The notes beneath the pieces are model-generated. The model worked only from the letters and a program-made list of their open reading frames with translations. It made no database searches and was not told the DNA's origin. Shown here in pieces: positions 41,604-50,246 of a stretch of DNA of 64,000 nt. Each line of letters begins with the position of its first letter. Positions within the stretch are counted from its first letter, which is position 1. A program made the position numbers and the translations under genes. This DNA is from Gemmatimonadales bacterium UBA2975 (GTDB taxonomy: Bacteria > Gemmatimonadota > Gemmatimonadetes > Longimicrobiales > Gaopeijiaceae). The stretch is taken from the NCBI GenBank assembly GCA_002348265.1, contig DEAT01000012.1, positions 1 through 64,000 on the forward strand, read 5' to 3'.

Positions 41604-42892
41604 ACTCCGTTCACGACGAACTCCTCGCAAGGTCAATGGCTGTCATGCCAGGAGGTGTAAACAGCCCCGTCCGAGCCTTCAAATCAGTAGGAGGTACTCC
41701 CCGCTTCATTCGCGCAGCCAGAGGTGCCACTCTAGAGGACGTCGAGGGGCGAGTCATGCTCGACTACATCGGATCATGGGGTGTCGCCGTCCTTGGTCAT
41801 TCGCACCCTAGCGTCACAAAGGCCATAAGCGAAGCTGCCCTGATGGGAACGTCCTTTGGCACACCAACCGAAGGAGAGGCTGCGCTGGCTGAGATGATAG
41901 TCCGCCTAGTGCCTTCGATCGAAGTAGTGCGGCTTGTGAACTCGGGCACGGAAGCGACGATGAGTGCTATGCGGCTGGCCCGAGCAGCAACTGGACGCTC
42001 GGGCATCATTAAATTTCGGGGTGCTTATCATGGCCATGGAGACATGTTCCTTGTCGAGGCTGGCTCCGGTGCCGCGACACTCGGCATCCCATCAAGCCCA
42101 GGGGTACCAGAGTCAACAGCATCCCATACACTCGTAGCAAATTTCAATGACCTCGACTCCGTGGCCCGTCTTTTCGAAGCCCGAGAAGACCAAATCGCCG
42201 CTGTGATCACAGAGCCGGTGTGCGGCAACATGGGGTGCATTCCACCTGAACCAGGATTCCTAGAGGGCCTGCGAACCATCTGCGATGATTATGGAGCGCT
42301 CCTCGTCTTCGATGAAGTCATGACCGGATTCCGGGTAGCGCTGGGAGGAGCACAGGAGCGATACAATGTCCGACCCGACCTCACGACACTTGGCAAAGTT
42401 ATCGGGGGAGGTCTTCCGGTCGGCGCATATGGGGGGAGGGAAGACCTGATGCGAATGATCGCGCCTGACGGGAAGGTCTATCAGGCAGGGACCTTGTCCG
42501 GAAACCCTCTCGCCGTGGCAGCAGGTCGCACGACACTAAGTATCCTAGAGTCAAATCCAGATATCTTTTCCGATCTTGAAGAAACAGGTAGCACGCTCGG
42601 GGTTGGACTTGAGGCACTCGGGCAGGAATACGGCGTACCCATAAGGTGGCAGTCCTCAGGGGGTATGGGCTGTCCATTTTTCTCTGAGACCCCGGTCACA
42701 GATTGGCAGTCGTCCGCAGCCACCAACTCACAAGCCTTTAACCGGTTTTTTCACGGGATGCTCGAGCGCGATATCCATCTCCCACCAAGCCGCTTTGAAG
42801 CTTGGTTTTGGTCAACCGCGCACTCGACCACTGACATCGATCGCACGCTGACATCAGCCAAGGACATTCTTGCAGGAGGATTCGATGCCTGA
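41600..42892 (+). CDS. hemL: Glutamate-1-semialdehyde 2,1-aminomutase
   Basis: 430 residues from GTG at 41600 overlapping the hemD stop. HemL makes 5-aminolevulinate. PGGVNSPVRAFKSVGG near the start, DYIGSWGVAVLGHSHP, GTEATMSAMRLARA, the PLP lysine in TLGKVIGGGLPVGAYGG (about 266) and the late GCPFFS loop mark it. With hemA it completes the C5 route to aminolevulinate. It overlaps hemE by 8 nt. Confidence 0.97.
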   Translation: MNSVHDELLARSMAVMPGGVNSPVRAFKSVGGTPRFIRAARGATLEDVEGRVMLDYIGSWGVAVLGHSHPSVTKAISEAALMGTSFGTPTEGEAALAEMIVRLVPSIEVVRLVNSGTEATMSAMRLARAATGRSGIIKFRGAYHGHGDMFLVEAGSGAATLGIPSSPGVPESTASHTLVANFNDLDSVARLFEAREDQIAAVITEPVCGNMGCIPPEPGFLEGLRTICDDYGALLVFDEVMTGFRVALGGAQERYNVRPDLTTLGKVIGGGLPVGAYGGREDLMRMIAPDGKVYQAGTLSGNPLAVAAGRTTLSILESNPDIFSDLEETGSTLGVGLEALGQEYGVPIRWQSSGGMGCPFFSETPVTDWQSSAATNSQAFNRFFHGMLERDIHLPPSRFEAWFWSTAHSTTDIDRTLTSAKDILAGGFDA

Positions 42893-43940
42893 CGGCGAGA
42901 CACTCTTCGAAAAAGCAGCCCTAGGGATAAGGACGGAACGCACCCCAGTATGGGTGATGCGTCAAGCTGGTCGATATCTCCCCGAGTATAGAGCACTGCG
43001 AAAGACAGTCGATTTTCTGACCGCCACAAAAACACCGGAAATCGCGGCACAGATAACACTCCAGCCGATCGACCGATTCGAGCTGGACGCTGCGATCCTG
43101 TTCGCCGATATCATGACTCCGCTTGAAGGTATGGGTGTACCGATCCGCTTCGCTCCGGGTCCTATAATCGAGTCCCCTATCCGGGCCCAGAAAGACGTAG
43201 ATGGTCTTCGTCCGCTTGATCCTGACGAAGGTGTCCCATTCGTTCTAGACGCTCTTAGCATAGTCCGGTCAGAGCTTCCAAAGGATAGGTCTCTTATAGC
43301 ATTCGCAGGCGCACCCTTCACACTGTTCTGCTATCTAGTTCAGGGAGGTGGCTCCAAGGACTTTATGGACGCCAGAAGCTTCCTCAGGGGTGACCCCGAA
43401 GCCGCCGACGCTCTTCTGAATTTGCTCGGCACATCAATGATCCGCTATCTGAGTGCTCAGGCACGTGCCGGGGCAGACGCCCTCATGCTCTTTGACTCCT
43501 GGGTCGGTCTTCTTGATGAGAAATTGTATAGGGCCCGGATCCAGCCAGTTATGAAGAACATCATTCAGCAGGTTAAAGCTGAGATCGACAGGCCAATAAT
43601 CTACTTCGCCAATGGGGGATCTGCCCTGCTTGAGGCGGCATCAGAGATCGGCGCGGACGTTATCGCGGTCGACTGGACAAGGCCTCTGCACGAAGTCGTC
43701 GCTCGGCTCGGTTCCTCTGCGGTAGTCCAAGGAAACCTAGATCCATCTGCCCTCTTCGCATCACGCGATGAACTCGGTCAAGAAATCGATAAAGTTCTCG
43801 AGTCCGGTATGGGGGCCGCAGCCCACATCTTTAATCTAGGCCATGGCATCCACCGCACGACCGATCCCGACCAGCTTGGCTTCCTAGTCGACCGTGTTCA
43901 TGAAACGTCTGAGCGGCTTTCTTCCGATCGAGAGGGGTAG
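42885..43940 (+). CDS. hemE: Uroporphyrinogen decarboxylase
   Basis: 351 residues from the ATG at 42885, preceded by a strong AGGAGG ribosome site inside hemL; an in-frame ATG 15 nt earlier is less well placed. HemE converts uroporphyrinogen III to coproporphyrinogen III. The signature RTPVWVMRQAGRYLPEYR (about 17-34) holds the substrate-binding arginines, and FADIMTPLEGMGV and GNLDPSALFA are also typical. It is 11 nt before cpfC. Confidence 0.97.
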   Translation: MPDGETLFEKAALGIRTERTPVWVMRQAGRYLPEYRALRKTVDFLTATKTPEIAAQITLQPIDRFELDAAILFADIMTPLEGMGVPIRFAPGPIIESPIRAQKDVDGLRPLDPDEGVPFVLDALSIVRSELPKDRSLIAFAGAPFTLFCYLVQGGGSKDFMDARSFLRGDPEAADALLNLLGTSMIRYLSAQARAGADALMLFDSWVGLLDEKLYRARIQPVMKNIIQQVKAEIDRPIIYFANGGSALLEAASEIGADVIAVDWTRPLHEVVARLGSSAVVQGNLDPSALFASRDELGQEIDKVLESGMGAAAHIFNLGHGIHRTTDPDQLGFLVDRVHETSERLSSDREG

Positions 43941-43951
43941 AGCAGTCCATC

Positions 43952-45055
43952 ATGAACCCAACTCAAATCGGAGTGCTCATCATCAACTTCGGGGAGCCTG
44001 ACGAGCCTACCCCAGAGAAAGTAACGCCCTTCCTCGAACGAATCTTCCTTCAAAATTCAGGTCTAGAGCCGGGGCAGGAAGCAATCTCACGTGCCAAGAA
44101 ACTGGCAGAGGATCGAGCACCTGGCCTGATCGAAGAATACGAATCAATCGGTGGATCACCCCTGAACGAACAGGCCCAATATCAATCCGACCTACTAGAA
44201 GCTGAGCTCCGTTTCCGCGGCCTAGACACGACTACTTACGAAGCTTACCAGTTCACTGAGCCGTCCATCGTCTCCGCGGTCCAGAAAGCTAAGGCTGATG
44301 GAATCGGTCACCTGATCGCTCTCCCGGTATATCCGATATGTGGCCGTTCAACCACTGTCGCTGCACTAGAGGCGGTGCGTAGTGCACTCAACGAAGAAAA
44401 TTGGGAGCCTAGGTATTCCGCGATCTCAGGATGGCACCATCACCCTGGGTATCGCTCCTTCCGCGCCGAGCACATCCGGGGCTACCTATCAGCGCACAAT
44501 CTAGACATCAAAGATCCGGAAACGCTGCTCTATTTCTCAGTGCATGGAACGCCGATTCAATTCCTAAGCGAAGGAAACAGATACGATCGCTACGTTGAAG
44601 AGCACTGCAAAATGATTGCGGCAGAGCTAGGAACCAACCGGTTCGAAGTCGGGTTCCAGAATCACACAAATCGCCGCATAGCATGGACACAGCCGGACAA
44701 CGAGAACGCAATACAGGCGAGGGACGAGACGAACTTTGTTATTGTGCCCATAGCATTCATGCACGAGCAATCTGAGACGCTCTCAGAGTTGGACTTAGAA
44801 TTACGGAGCTTCACGGAAGCCTTAGGGAAGTCTTTTAATCGTGTACCCGTTCCACATGATGACGAAAGATTCGTGGACTTTTTAGCTACACTGGTCGAGG
44901 ATCTCCTAACTGGAGATCTGTCAACGACCCCGACCGTGAAAGACGAAGCTCTAAGCCTAAAGCAGTGCCGATGCGCAGCGATCCCAGGCGTCTACTGTGC
45001 AAACGCCGGACGGGATCTTCCACCTAGCCCGTACGCGGTTCCTAACCCCCTATGA
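43952..45055 (+). CDS. cpfC: Coproporphyrin ferrochelatase, probable [2Fe-2S] type
   Basis: 367 residues of the HemH family. In this gene set it should insert iron into coproporphyrin III. Catalytic His198 (LLYFSVHGTP) and Glu275 (HEQSETLSELD) are present. A C-terminal extension holds Cys339, Cys341 and Cys349 (QCRCAAIPGVYC), and Cys130 lies where the fourth ligand of actinobacterial [2Fe-2S] ferrochelatases falls by eye. That ligand set suggests an iron-sulfur cluster, though spacing of the last two cysteines is wider than in Mycobacterium. It overlaps cgoX by 4 nt. Often annotated hemH. Confidence 0.93.
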   Translation: MNPTQIGVLIINFGEPDEPTPEKVTPFLERIFLQNSGLEPGQEAISRAKKLAEDRAPGLIEEYESIGGSPLNEQAQYQSDLLEAELRFRGLDTTTYEAYQFTEPSIVSAVQKAKADGIGHLIALPVYPICGRSTTVAALEAVRSALNEENWEPRYSAISGWHHHPGYRSFRAEHIRGYLSAHNLDIKDPETLLYFSVHGTPIQFLSEGNRYDRYVEEHCKMIAAELGTNRFEVGFQNHTNRRIAWTQPDNENAIQARDETNFVIVPIAFMHEQSETLSELDLELRSFTEALGKSFNRVPVPHDDERFVDFLATLVEDLLTGDLSTTPTVKDEALSLKQCRCAAIPGVYCANAGRDLPPSPYAVPNPL

Positions 45056-46338
45056 TCGTAGTCGTTGGAGCGGGAATAACCGGACTAGCGATCGGACACG
45101 AGCTTCTCGAGTCAGGAGCAGACTTCATCATACTCGAGGCGAGTGACCGGGTCGGTGGAGTCGTCCAAAGTGGTAAAGTGGGCGAACACGTGCTCGACTG
45201 GGGTCCACAACGCGGGCGCCTCACACCCGACTTCCGTGAGCGCGTAACCAAGTTCGGACTAGATGACGAACTGCTAGTCGCAGAAACCAATCTAGGGTTG
45301 TTGATCTATCACGACGGTGGCCTCCGTCGTGTTCCATTCTCAATCCCCGAGATGTTCACGACAGACGCGCTGTCTCTTCGGGGAGCCATTCGGGTACTGC
45401 TAGAACCAATTACCGCTGGGCCTCGCGATAATGAACGAGTCGATGCGTACTTCCGTCGAAAAGTTGGTTCGGAGGCCTACGACACCCTCGTCGGACCTTT
45501 CTTCGGAGGCCTCTACGGTTCCAATCCAGCCGACATGGATGTCGAAGTCGCATTAGCGCCAATTCTAAGCCGAGCGGGCGTTCGCCGAAGCCTATTAGCA
45601 ACACTGATTAAGCGAGGACGCATTTCGGCTGCGCCGGCATTTTCGTTTCAGGACGGCATGGAACGTCTCCCTCAAGCAATGGCCGAAGCGCTTGGTGACC
45701 GAGTTCGGCTCGGTGCACCGGTGGAGCTGATCTCCGCGACAAGAAGCGGTTGGGTGGCGACAGTCGGTGACACCGGAGAACGCATCAAAGCTGAGCAGAT
45801 CGTGATGGCGACCCCGGCTCTGGCTGCCGCGACGCTGCTAGAGCACCAGGCCCCCAGAGCTTCCGCAACGATACGCGCACTGAATCACAACCCGATCGCA
45901 ATTGTCCACGTGACAGCAGACTTGGATGCTGATGCCATGGGGTTTCAGGTGGCATTTGCAGAATCGCATAGAGCGTTGCGAGGTGTCACATTCCAGCATT
46001 GTCTATTCAACCGCCATCGTCTTTTCTCAGCGTTTCTAGGGGGTTCCCTGAATCCAGCTATTGTGGACGCAGACGACGCATTGCTGGCCAACACCGCAAC
46101 CAAAGAGTTCGAAGACACTACCGGGGCTCCCGCAGAAGCGATCTCAGTTTGGCGAACACAGATGCCCGCGTGGGACCTGTCATGGCGTGCACTGAAAGAC
46201 TTGAGGATGCCCGTGGGGCTTCACGTCGCGGGAAACTGGCACACTCGTGCAGGACTACCTGGTCGATTCGCTGAGGCAAAGTCAGTCACTGCCTCTGTTT
46301 TGGGATTGAGCACCCAAAGCCCTGACGAACAGTTGTGA
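45052..46338 (+). CDS. cgoX: Coproporphyrinogen III oxidase, FAD-dependent (CgoX/HemY)
   Basis: 428 residues. The N-terminus IVVVGAGITGLAIGHELL binds FAD and is followed by LEASDRVGGVVQS. PFFGGLYGSNPADMDVE and the late HVAGNWHTRAGLPG are typical of HemY-type protoporphyrinogen/coproporphyrinogen oxidases. With ChdC and no radical or HemF-type oxidase nearby, coproporphyrinogen is the expected substrate. ATG at 45052 overlaps the cpfC stop (ATGA). The gene is often named hemY. Confidence 0.92.
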   Translation: MIVVVGAGITGLAIGHELLESGADFIILEASDRVGGVVQSGKVGEHVLDWGPQRGRLTPDFRERVTKFGLDDELLVAETNLGLLIYHDGGLRRVPFSIPEMFTTDALSLRGAIRVLLEPITAGPRDNERVDAYFRRKVGSEAYDTLVGPFFGGLYGSNPADMDVEVALAPILSRAGVRRSLLATLIKRGRISAAPAFSFQDGMERLPQAMAEALGDRVRLGAPVELISATRSGWVATVGDTGERIKAEQIVMATPALAAATLLEHQAPRASATIRALNHNPIAIVHVTADLDADAMGFQVAFAESHRALRGVTFQHCLFNRHRLFSAFLGGSLNPAIVDADDALLANTATKEFEDTTGAPAEAISVWRTQMPAWDLSWRALKDLRMPVGLHVAGNWHTRAGLPGRFAEAKSVTASVLGLSTQSPDEQL

Positions 46339-46862
46339 AGGAGATGAGTCGATCGGATGTCACCCCAAGCTCCCCAAGCTCTTCTGGGACGAAGCGAATG
46401 GACAGACTCATCACAGCTTGGGCGTTAGCTGGCGTTGGATCTACGTTAGTGATCGCGGTTGTCCGACTCAGTTCCCGTGGATGGGAAACCGTAATCAACG
46501 GATTGTCCCCCATTGAGTGGGTTGTTCTCGCTCTTACAAGTACGGTCTTCTTTTATGGAGAAGGCGTCATGGCGTTGGAACGACGGTGGGTTCCCCATGT
46601 GGTTAACCGTTCGCGAGAACTTCGTCGCAAGAGTGGGGCCGCCGTTCGTATCGGAGCACCGCTTTACGCCATGGGTTTGATAGGAGCCCCAGTTCGAAAA
46701 CTGGTCCGCACATGGCTAGGTGTTTGTGCCATCGTCGCGGCCATCTTGATAGTGCAGGCTTTCGCAGAACCATGGCGGGGGATAATCGATCTGTCGGTCG
46801 CCGGCGCTCTCGCGTGGGGCACGATCGCCCTCATCAGGTCGCTCCCGGACGCGCTTTCCTAA
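46335..46862 (+). CDS. Membrane protein of unknown function, last gene of the haem operon
   Basis: 175 residues from GTG at 46335 (GTGA overlap with cgoX); an ATG at 46344 is an alternative but lies directly on the AAGGAG site. Four membrane segments are visible: about 27-46, 60-80, 124-144 and 150-169. Between the second and third is a basic loop RRWVPHVVNRSRELRRK. No domain is recognised. Tight coupling suggests a link to haem synthesis, export or membrane docking of the last enzymes (inference). Confidence 0.7.
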   Translation: MKEMSRSDVTPSSPSSSGTKRMDRLITAWALAGVGSTLVIAVVRLSSRGWETVINGLSPIEWVVLALTSTVFFYGEGVMALERRWVPHVVNRSRELRRKSGAAVRIGAPLYAMGLIGAPVRKLVRTWLGVCAIVAAILIVQAFAEPWRGIIDLSVAGALAWGTIALIRSLPDALS

Positions 46863-46920
46863 AGACTTCTAGTTCCAAGAATACGTGGAGAGAGTGCCTG
46901 CTGACTTAAAGGGTCGACAC

Positions 46921-46940
46921 GCCTGCTTACAAAGCAAGGC
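46921..46940. terminator. Possible bidirectional terminator between convergent genes
   Basis: GCCTGCTT and AAGC-A-AGGC form an 8-bp stem with one bulged base and a 3-nt loop, between the end of the haem operon and the end of the opposing outer-membrane protein gene. No T-run is evident, so strength is doubtful. Confidence 0.3.
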
Positions 46941-46961
46941 TTCCGCTGAGCACTTCCTATG

Positions 46962-48299
46962 TCACCATGGTCTTCCACTAAACCCCTCAACATTCCGGAA
47001 CCGGTTGTTAACTACGTTGTTGAAAATCGAACCAAACTGGAAGCTGAAACCGAGGCTGACCCCATATCGGAAGTCTGTTTCGAGCTGCTGAAGCTCAAGT
47101 AAAGCCTCTTCGTCAGTCGCACCTTGGGCGGAAAGATAGATCTGGTCTTGGACCCATCCTATGTTGCCATCAAGACGGACTGAGAAGCCTCGAACGATCC
47201 TGAAGTCTATGTCGCCCCGAAGATTGACGCTGTAAAGACCGTCTTGGAACGCTTCGATATCCGGAAGAAACATGAAACTAGACGCGCTTATCGAAACACC
47301 TGTCTCGCCCCAGGGCTGTCGTGCTGACAAATCTATCTCACCCCACTGCTCCCATCGCGTTTCGGAAGTCTGACCATAGAGTGTCTCCTCGATGTACCGC
47401 CGATGAGCCGGACCAATGCGGTACGATAGCGTCAGCGCCTTACGGGTGGCCTCCTCATAGGGGAAGAGACTGTACTCGATGCCTGGAGTTACCTCCCAGC
47501 GGAATTCTTGATTGTATCTAGGTTGGCGAGCAACCTCTCCACGCACTCCTACCGACCAATGCTCAGCCAGCGTATAAACAAGCCATGGCCTGACACCCCA
47601 GTCTGTCCGAGTGTCAGTAAAGGTTCCGGCTTCGAGTTCAAACTCCCGATCTCGTGAATTGATATTCGTGCTAAAGTAGAGTTTCCACGTTGGTGATATC
47701 CGAGATGCTATGACGCTGCTATAGAGGTTCTCGGACCTGCGCCTAGACTCACCATCAACGTTGTAGTTCGCGTTGATCCGGAAAATCCATAGATCCCAGG
47801 GGTCTTCGACCTCATCCGCACCTACAACCCGGTCGGGAATCACTAACCCATCTGCAGACGCACTTGAGATATTGACTAGACCACGAAAGCCCGCGGCAGT
47901 CGAGAACCTCAGTAGGCCAACCGATATCGCTTCTGTCAGACCATCCAGTCGCTCGATATCGGTATCGGTCGCGAGCGACTGGTACCTCATTTCATCCGTG
48001 TAATCTTCCTGGTCATCCCTACCAATGAAATCAAGCTGGTACTCGCGTCCACCAGCACCCGTGCTGAGACTAGTCACGATCAGATGAACGTCAGCGACCT
48101 CGCGATCATTTACCCAATCGACCCAATCGATCTCGGTCCGGTAATGCTGCGAGTTGCAATCTCGACCATCGCAGTCAAAAAAGATCCTTGGTCGCGTCTG
48201 GGCAGACAAATCAGTCGAAAACTGAAAACCCACGGTCAGGATCCCAAGCAAAATGAACGCACCGCGCAATGCTTCAGCAGGTCGTGACTCTTTTAACAT
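46962..48299 (-). CDS. Predicted outer-membrane beta-barrel protein, unknown function
   Basis: 445 residues from the ATG at 48299 (MLKESRPAEALRG). A signal peptide (hydrophobic core FILLGILTVGF, cleavage near LSAQ) is followed by a periplasmic domain of about 150 residues beginning RPRIFFDCDGRDCNSQHY and containing DVHLIVTSLSTGAGG. Then comes a region of alternating aromatic/polar beta-strands, ending with FQFGSIFNNVVNNRF. The two cysteines of FDCDGRDC may form a disulfide. The C-terminus (GFSGRPW) ends in an aromatic residue, as barrel proteins do. I do not recognise a named family. It is convergent with the haem operon and has no close upstream partner on its strand. Confidence 0.7.
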   Translation of the reverse strand: MLKESRPAEALRGAFILLGILTVGFQFSTDLSAQTRPRIFFDCDGRDCNSQHYRTEIDWVDWVNDREVADVHLIVTSLSTGAGGREYQLDFIGRDDQEDYTDEMRYQSLATDTDIERLDGLTEAISVGLLRFSTAAGFRGLVNISSASADGLVIPDRVVGADEVEDPWDLWIFRINANYNVDGESRRRSENLYSSVIASRISPTWKLYFSTNINSRDREFELEAGTFTDTRTDWGVRPWLVYTLAEHWSVGVRGEVARQPRYNQEFRWEVTPGIEYSLFPYEEATRKALTLSYRIGPAHRRYIEETLYGQTSETRWEQWGEIDLSARQPWGETGVSISASSFMFLPDIEAFQDGLYSVNLRGDIDFRIVRGFSVRLDGNIGWVQDQIYLSAQGATDEEALLELQQLETDFRYGVSLGFSFQFGSIFNNVVNNRFRNVEGFSGRPW

Positions 48300-48393
48300 T
48301 CGAGCGAGGTAGTAATGACTGAACCAACCCAATCGTGGACACCAATCCCGTCCCGACTGTTGAATGGCACTAGAGATAGCCTTTAAAGCTAGC

Positions 48394-50055
48394 TCAACGT
48401 GCTGGGACTGTCTCCAAGACAGGAGCTTTCCGCGCCCTGGTAGCCTGCTCTATCGCGTAGGCCCACGATAGCAGATCAGACTCCGACCACATGTCACCAA
48501 TTAAAGCCAGCACGAATGGCGTACCGTCATCAAAAAATGAGTACGGCACAGTAACCGTCGGCACTCCAATATCATTAATGATATTGCTCGGGATTTCGGC
48601 CCAATTATTTGGGTTATAGTCCGGTCGCTCAGGGTCCTCGATAACGGGCCGACTGGGCACCCCAGACTGCGGAAAGAAAAGTCCATCTAACTCATGCTCT
48701 TCTAAAACATCACGGAACAGAGTTCGGATCTGGTGGCGCCACGCCTGATAAGCGTCTCCGGCCTCAGTTGCACTGGGACGAGCAGGCGCCGGTGTCTCCC
48801 GATCACCACGGCGGCCCCTTGTATATTCGCGACCGCTTAATTCTTCCCATCCTTCGATCGAATTGAACGGTGCATCCGGCCCCAGGCCCAGCATGTAAAC
48901 CAGCATGTCGTGTGCGCCCTGGGTTGGGACGGAGGGACGCTCACCATAAAGCTCAACGAAACCAGACCCTTGGAAGGGGTCCGCCACGACTTCGGCCCCC
49001 AGTCCCTTAAGCGCCTCAACAGCGTTCTTATAATGCTCCTCAGTCACTGGATCGAGGGGCAGGTAATCGTCTCGCCAACCGGTCCCGACAAGACCAAACC
49101 GAGCGCCTTCTATCGAACTCTCATCAAGTGCAAGAAGGTACCCTCCATCTGGAATCCGACCGGCCGATGAGAACGTCGCAAGATCCTCAGTCGTCGGGCC
49201 CGCGATGACGTCCAATGTCAGCGCTGCGTCACGCACTGACCTGGCCATGGGACCGACTACGTCGACGTATGTGCCCGAAAGCGGAACCACACCCTCATTG
49301 GGGACGAGTCCATAAGTTGGTTTAACCCCCACGAGCGCTTGAGCAGATGAAGGGTTCTGAATCGAACCGCCAGTTTCTGTCCCAAGTCCAAGAACCGCAA
49401 AGCTAGCGTTGACAGCTGTAGCGGTCCCCCCGCTCGAACCCCCTGGCACCTTATCTACGTTGTATGGGTTGATCGTTCGGCCAGCGACCGAACTCGTCGT
49501 CCTCGTACCGTGTCCGGCAAAGTCAGGAAGATTCGTCTTCCCGAGTATGATTGCACCCGCATTCCTCAGTCTCGTAACGACAGCAGCGTCATCATCCGGA
49601 ACCATATCGACTCCACCGGCATCGCTACTGAAACCCTCCCACCCAGCTGTGGTCACTAGCCCACCAAAATCGATGTTGTCCTTGATGACGACAGGTACTC
49701 CGTGCAGCAATCCAACCGGTCCCCGAGTAGCGTATATGTCATCGAGTTCGGCAGCCGTAGCCAACGCATCCGGATTCATTGATATAAAGGCGTTGTAATA
49801 GGGCTCGAATGTTCTGATCCGGGCCAGGAACGCCTGTGTAACTTCTACGGCTGTGAACGACCCTGACTCGTACCCTAGCTGGATATCAGCAACCGTCATT
49901 TCAGTGACAGTCACCTCCTGTCCGTATATAGATCCGGTTGACAAGAAGGGCTCTAAGAGGGTTACAGAGAAACAAAATGCTGCAGCCACTATCCAAAGAC
50001 TCACCTTATCAAAAGCTATCCGACCCGCTTTGACGAACCAGGGTGTCAGCCTCAT
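48394..50055 (-). CDS. Amidase-signature family protein, exported or membrane-anchored
   Basis: 553 residues from the ATG at 50055; an earlier start is possible but adds no known signal. A hydrophobic N-terminal segment (about 19-36, WIVAAAFCFSVTLLEP) suggests export or anchoring. The amidase-signature triad is visible: Lys in GVPVVIKDNIDF, Ser in the VPGGSSGGTA loop and the Ser nucleophile in TETGGSIQNPSS. These enzymes hydrolyse varied amides; substrate unknown, and the GatA role is unlikely because of the signal and lack of gatB/C. It is 191 nt downstream of a second amidase of the same family with only partial similarity. Confidence 0.85.
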   Translation of the reverse strand: MRLTPWFVKAGRIAFDKVSLWIVAAAFCFSVTLLEPFLSTGSIYGQEVTVTEMTVADIQLGYESGSFTAVEVTQAFLARIRTFEPYYNAFISMNPDALATAAELDDIYATRGPVGLLHGVPVVIKDNIDFGGLVTTAGWEGFSSDAGGVDMVPDDDAAVVTRLRNAGAIILGKTNLPDFAGHGTRTTSSVAGRTINPYNVDKVPGGSSGGTATAVNASFAVLGLGTETGGSIQNPSSAQALVGVKPTYGLVPNEGVVPLSGTYVDVVGPMARSVRDAALTLDVIAGPTTEDLATFSSAGRIPDGGYLLALDESSIEGARFGLVGTGWRDDYLPLDPVTEEHYKNAVEALKGLGAEVVADPFQGSGFVELYGERPSVPTQGAHDMLVYMLGLGPDAPFNSIEGWEELSGREYTRGRRGDRETPAPARPSATEAGDAYQAWRHQIRTLFRDVLEEHELDGLFFPQSGVPSRPVIEDPERPDYNPNNWAEIPSNIINDIGVPTVTVPYSFFDDGTPFVLALIGDMWSESDLLSWAYAIEQATRARKAPVLETVPAR

Positions 50056-50246
50056 AGTCGGCAGGCCGATTCTAGAGAGGCACACCACTCTATAGAGGGG
50101 TGGCTTGCGCGATGCCGAGATACTCCAAATTCGAGTCATATCTTGCTGTGTCGTAGGTAGAACTGGTTAATCCGCGCAGTCGCGAGGTAGCCACGAAGAC
50201 TGAAGCATTAACGAGACTACGTGCGCGCTGCGAGTAACGGACCCAC

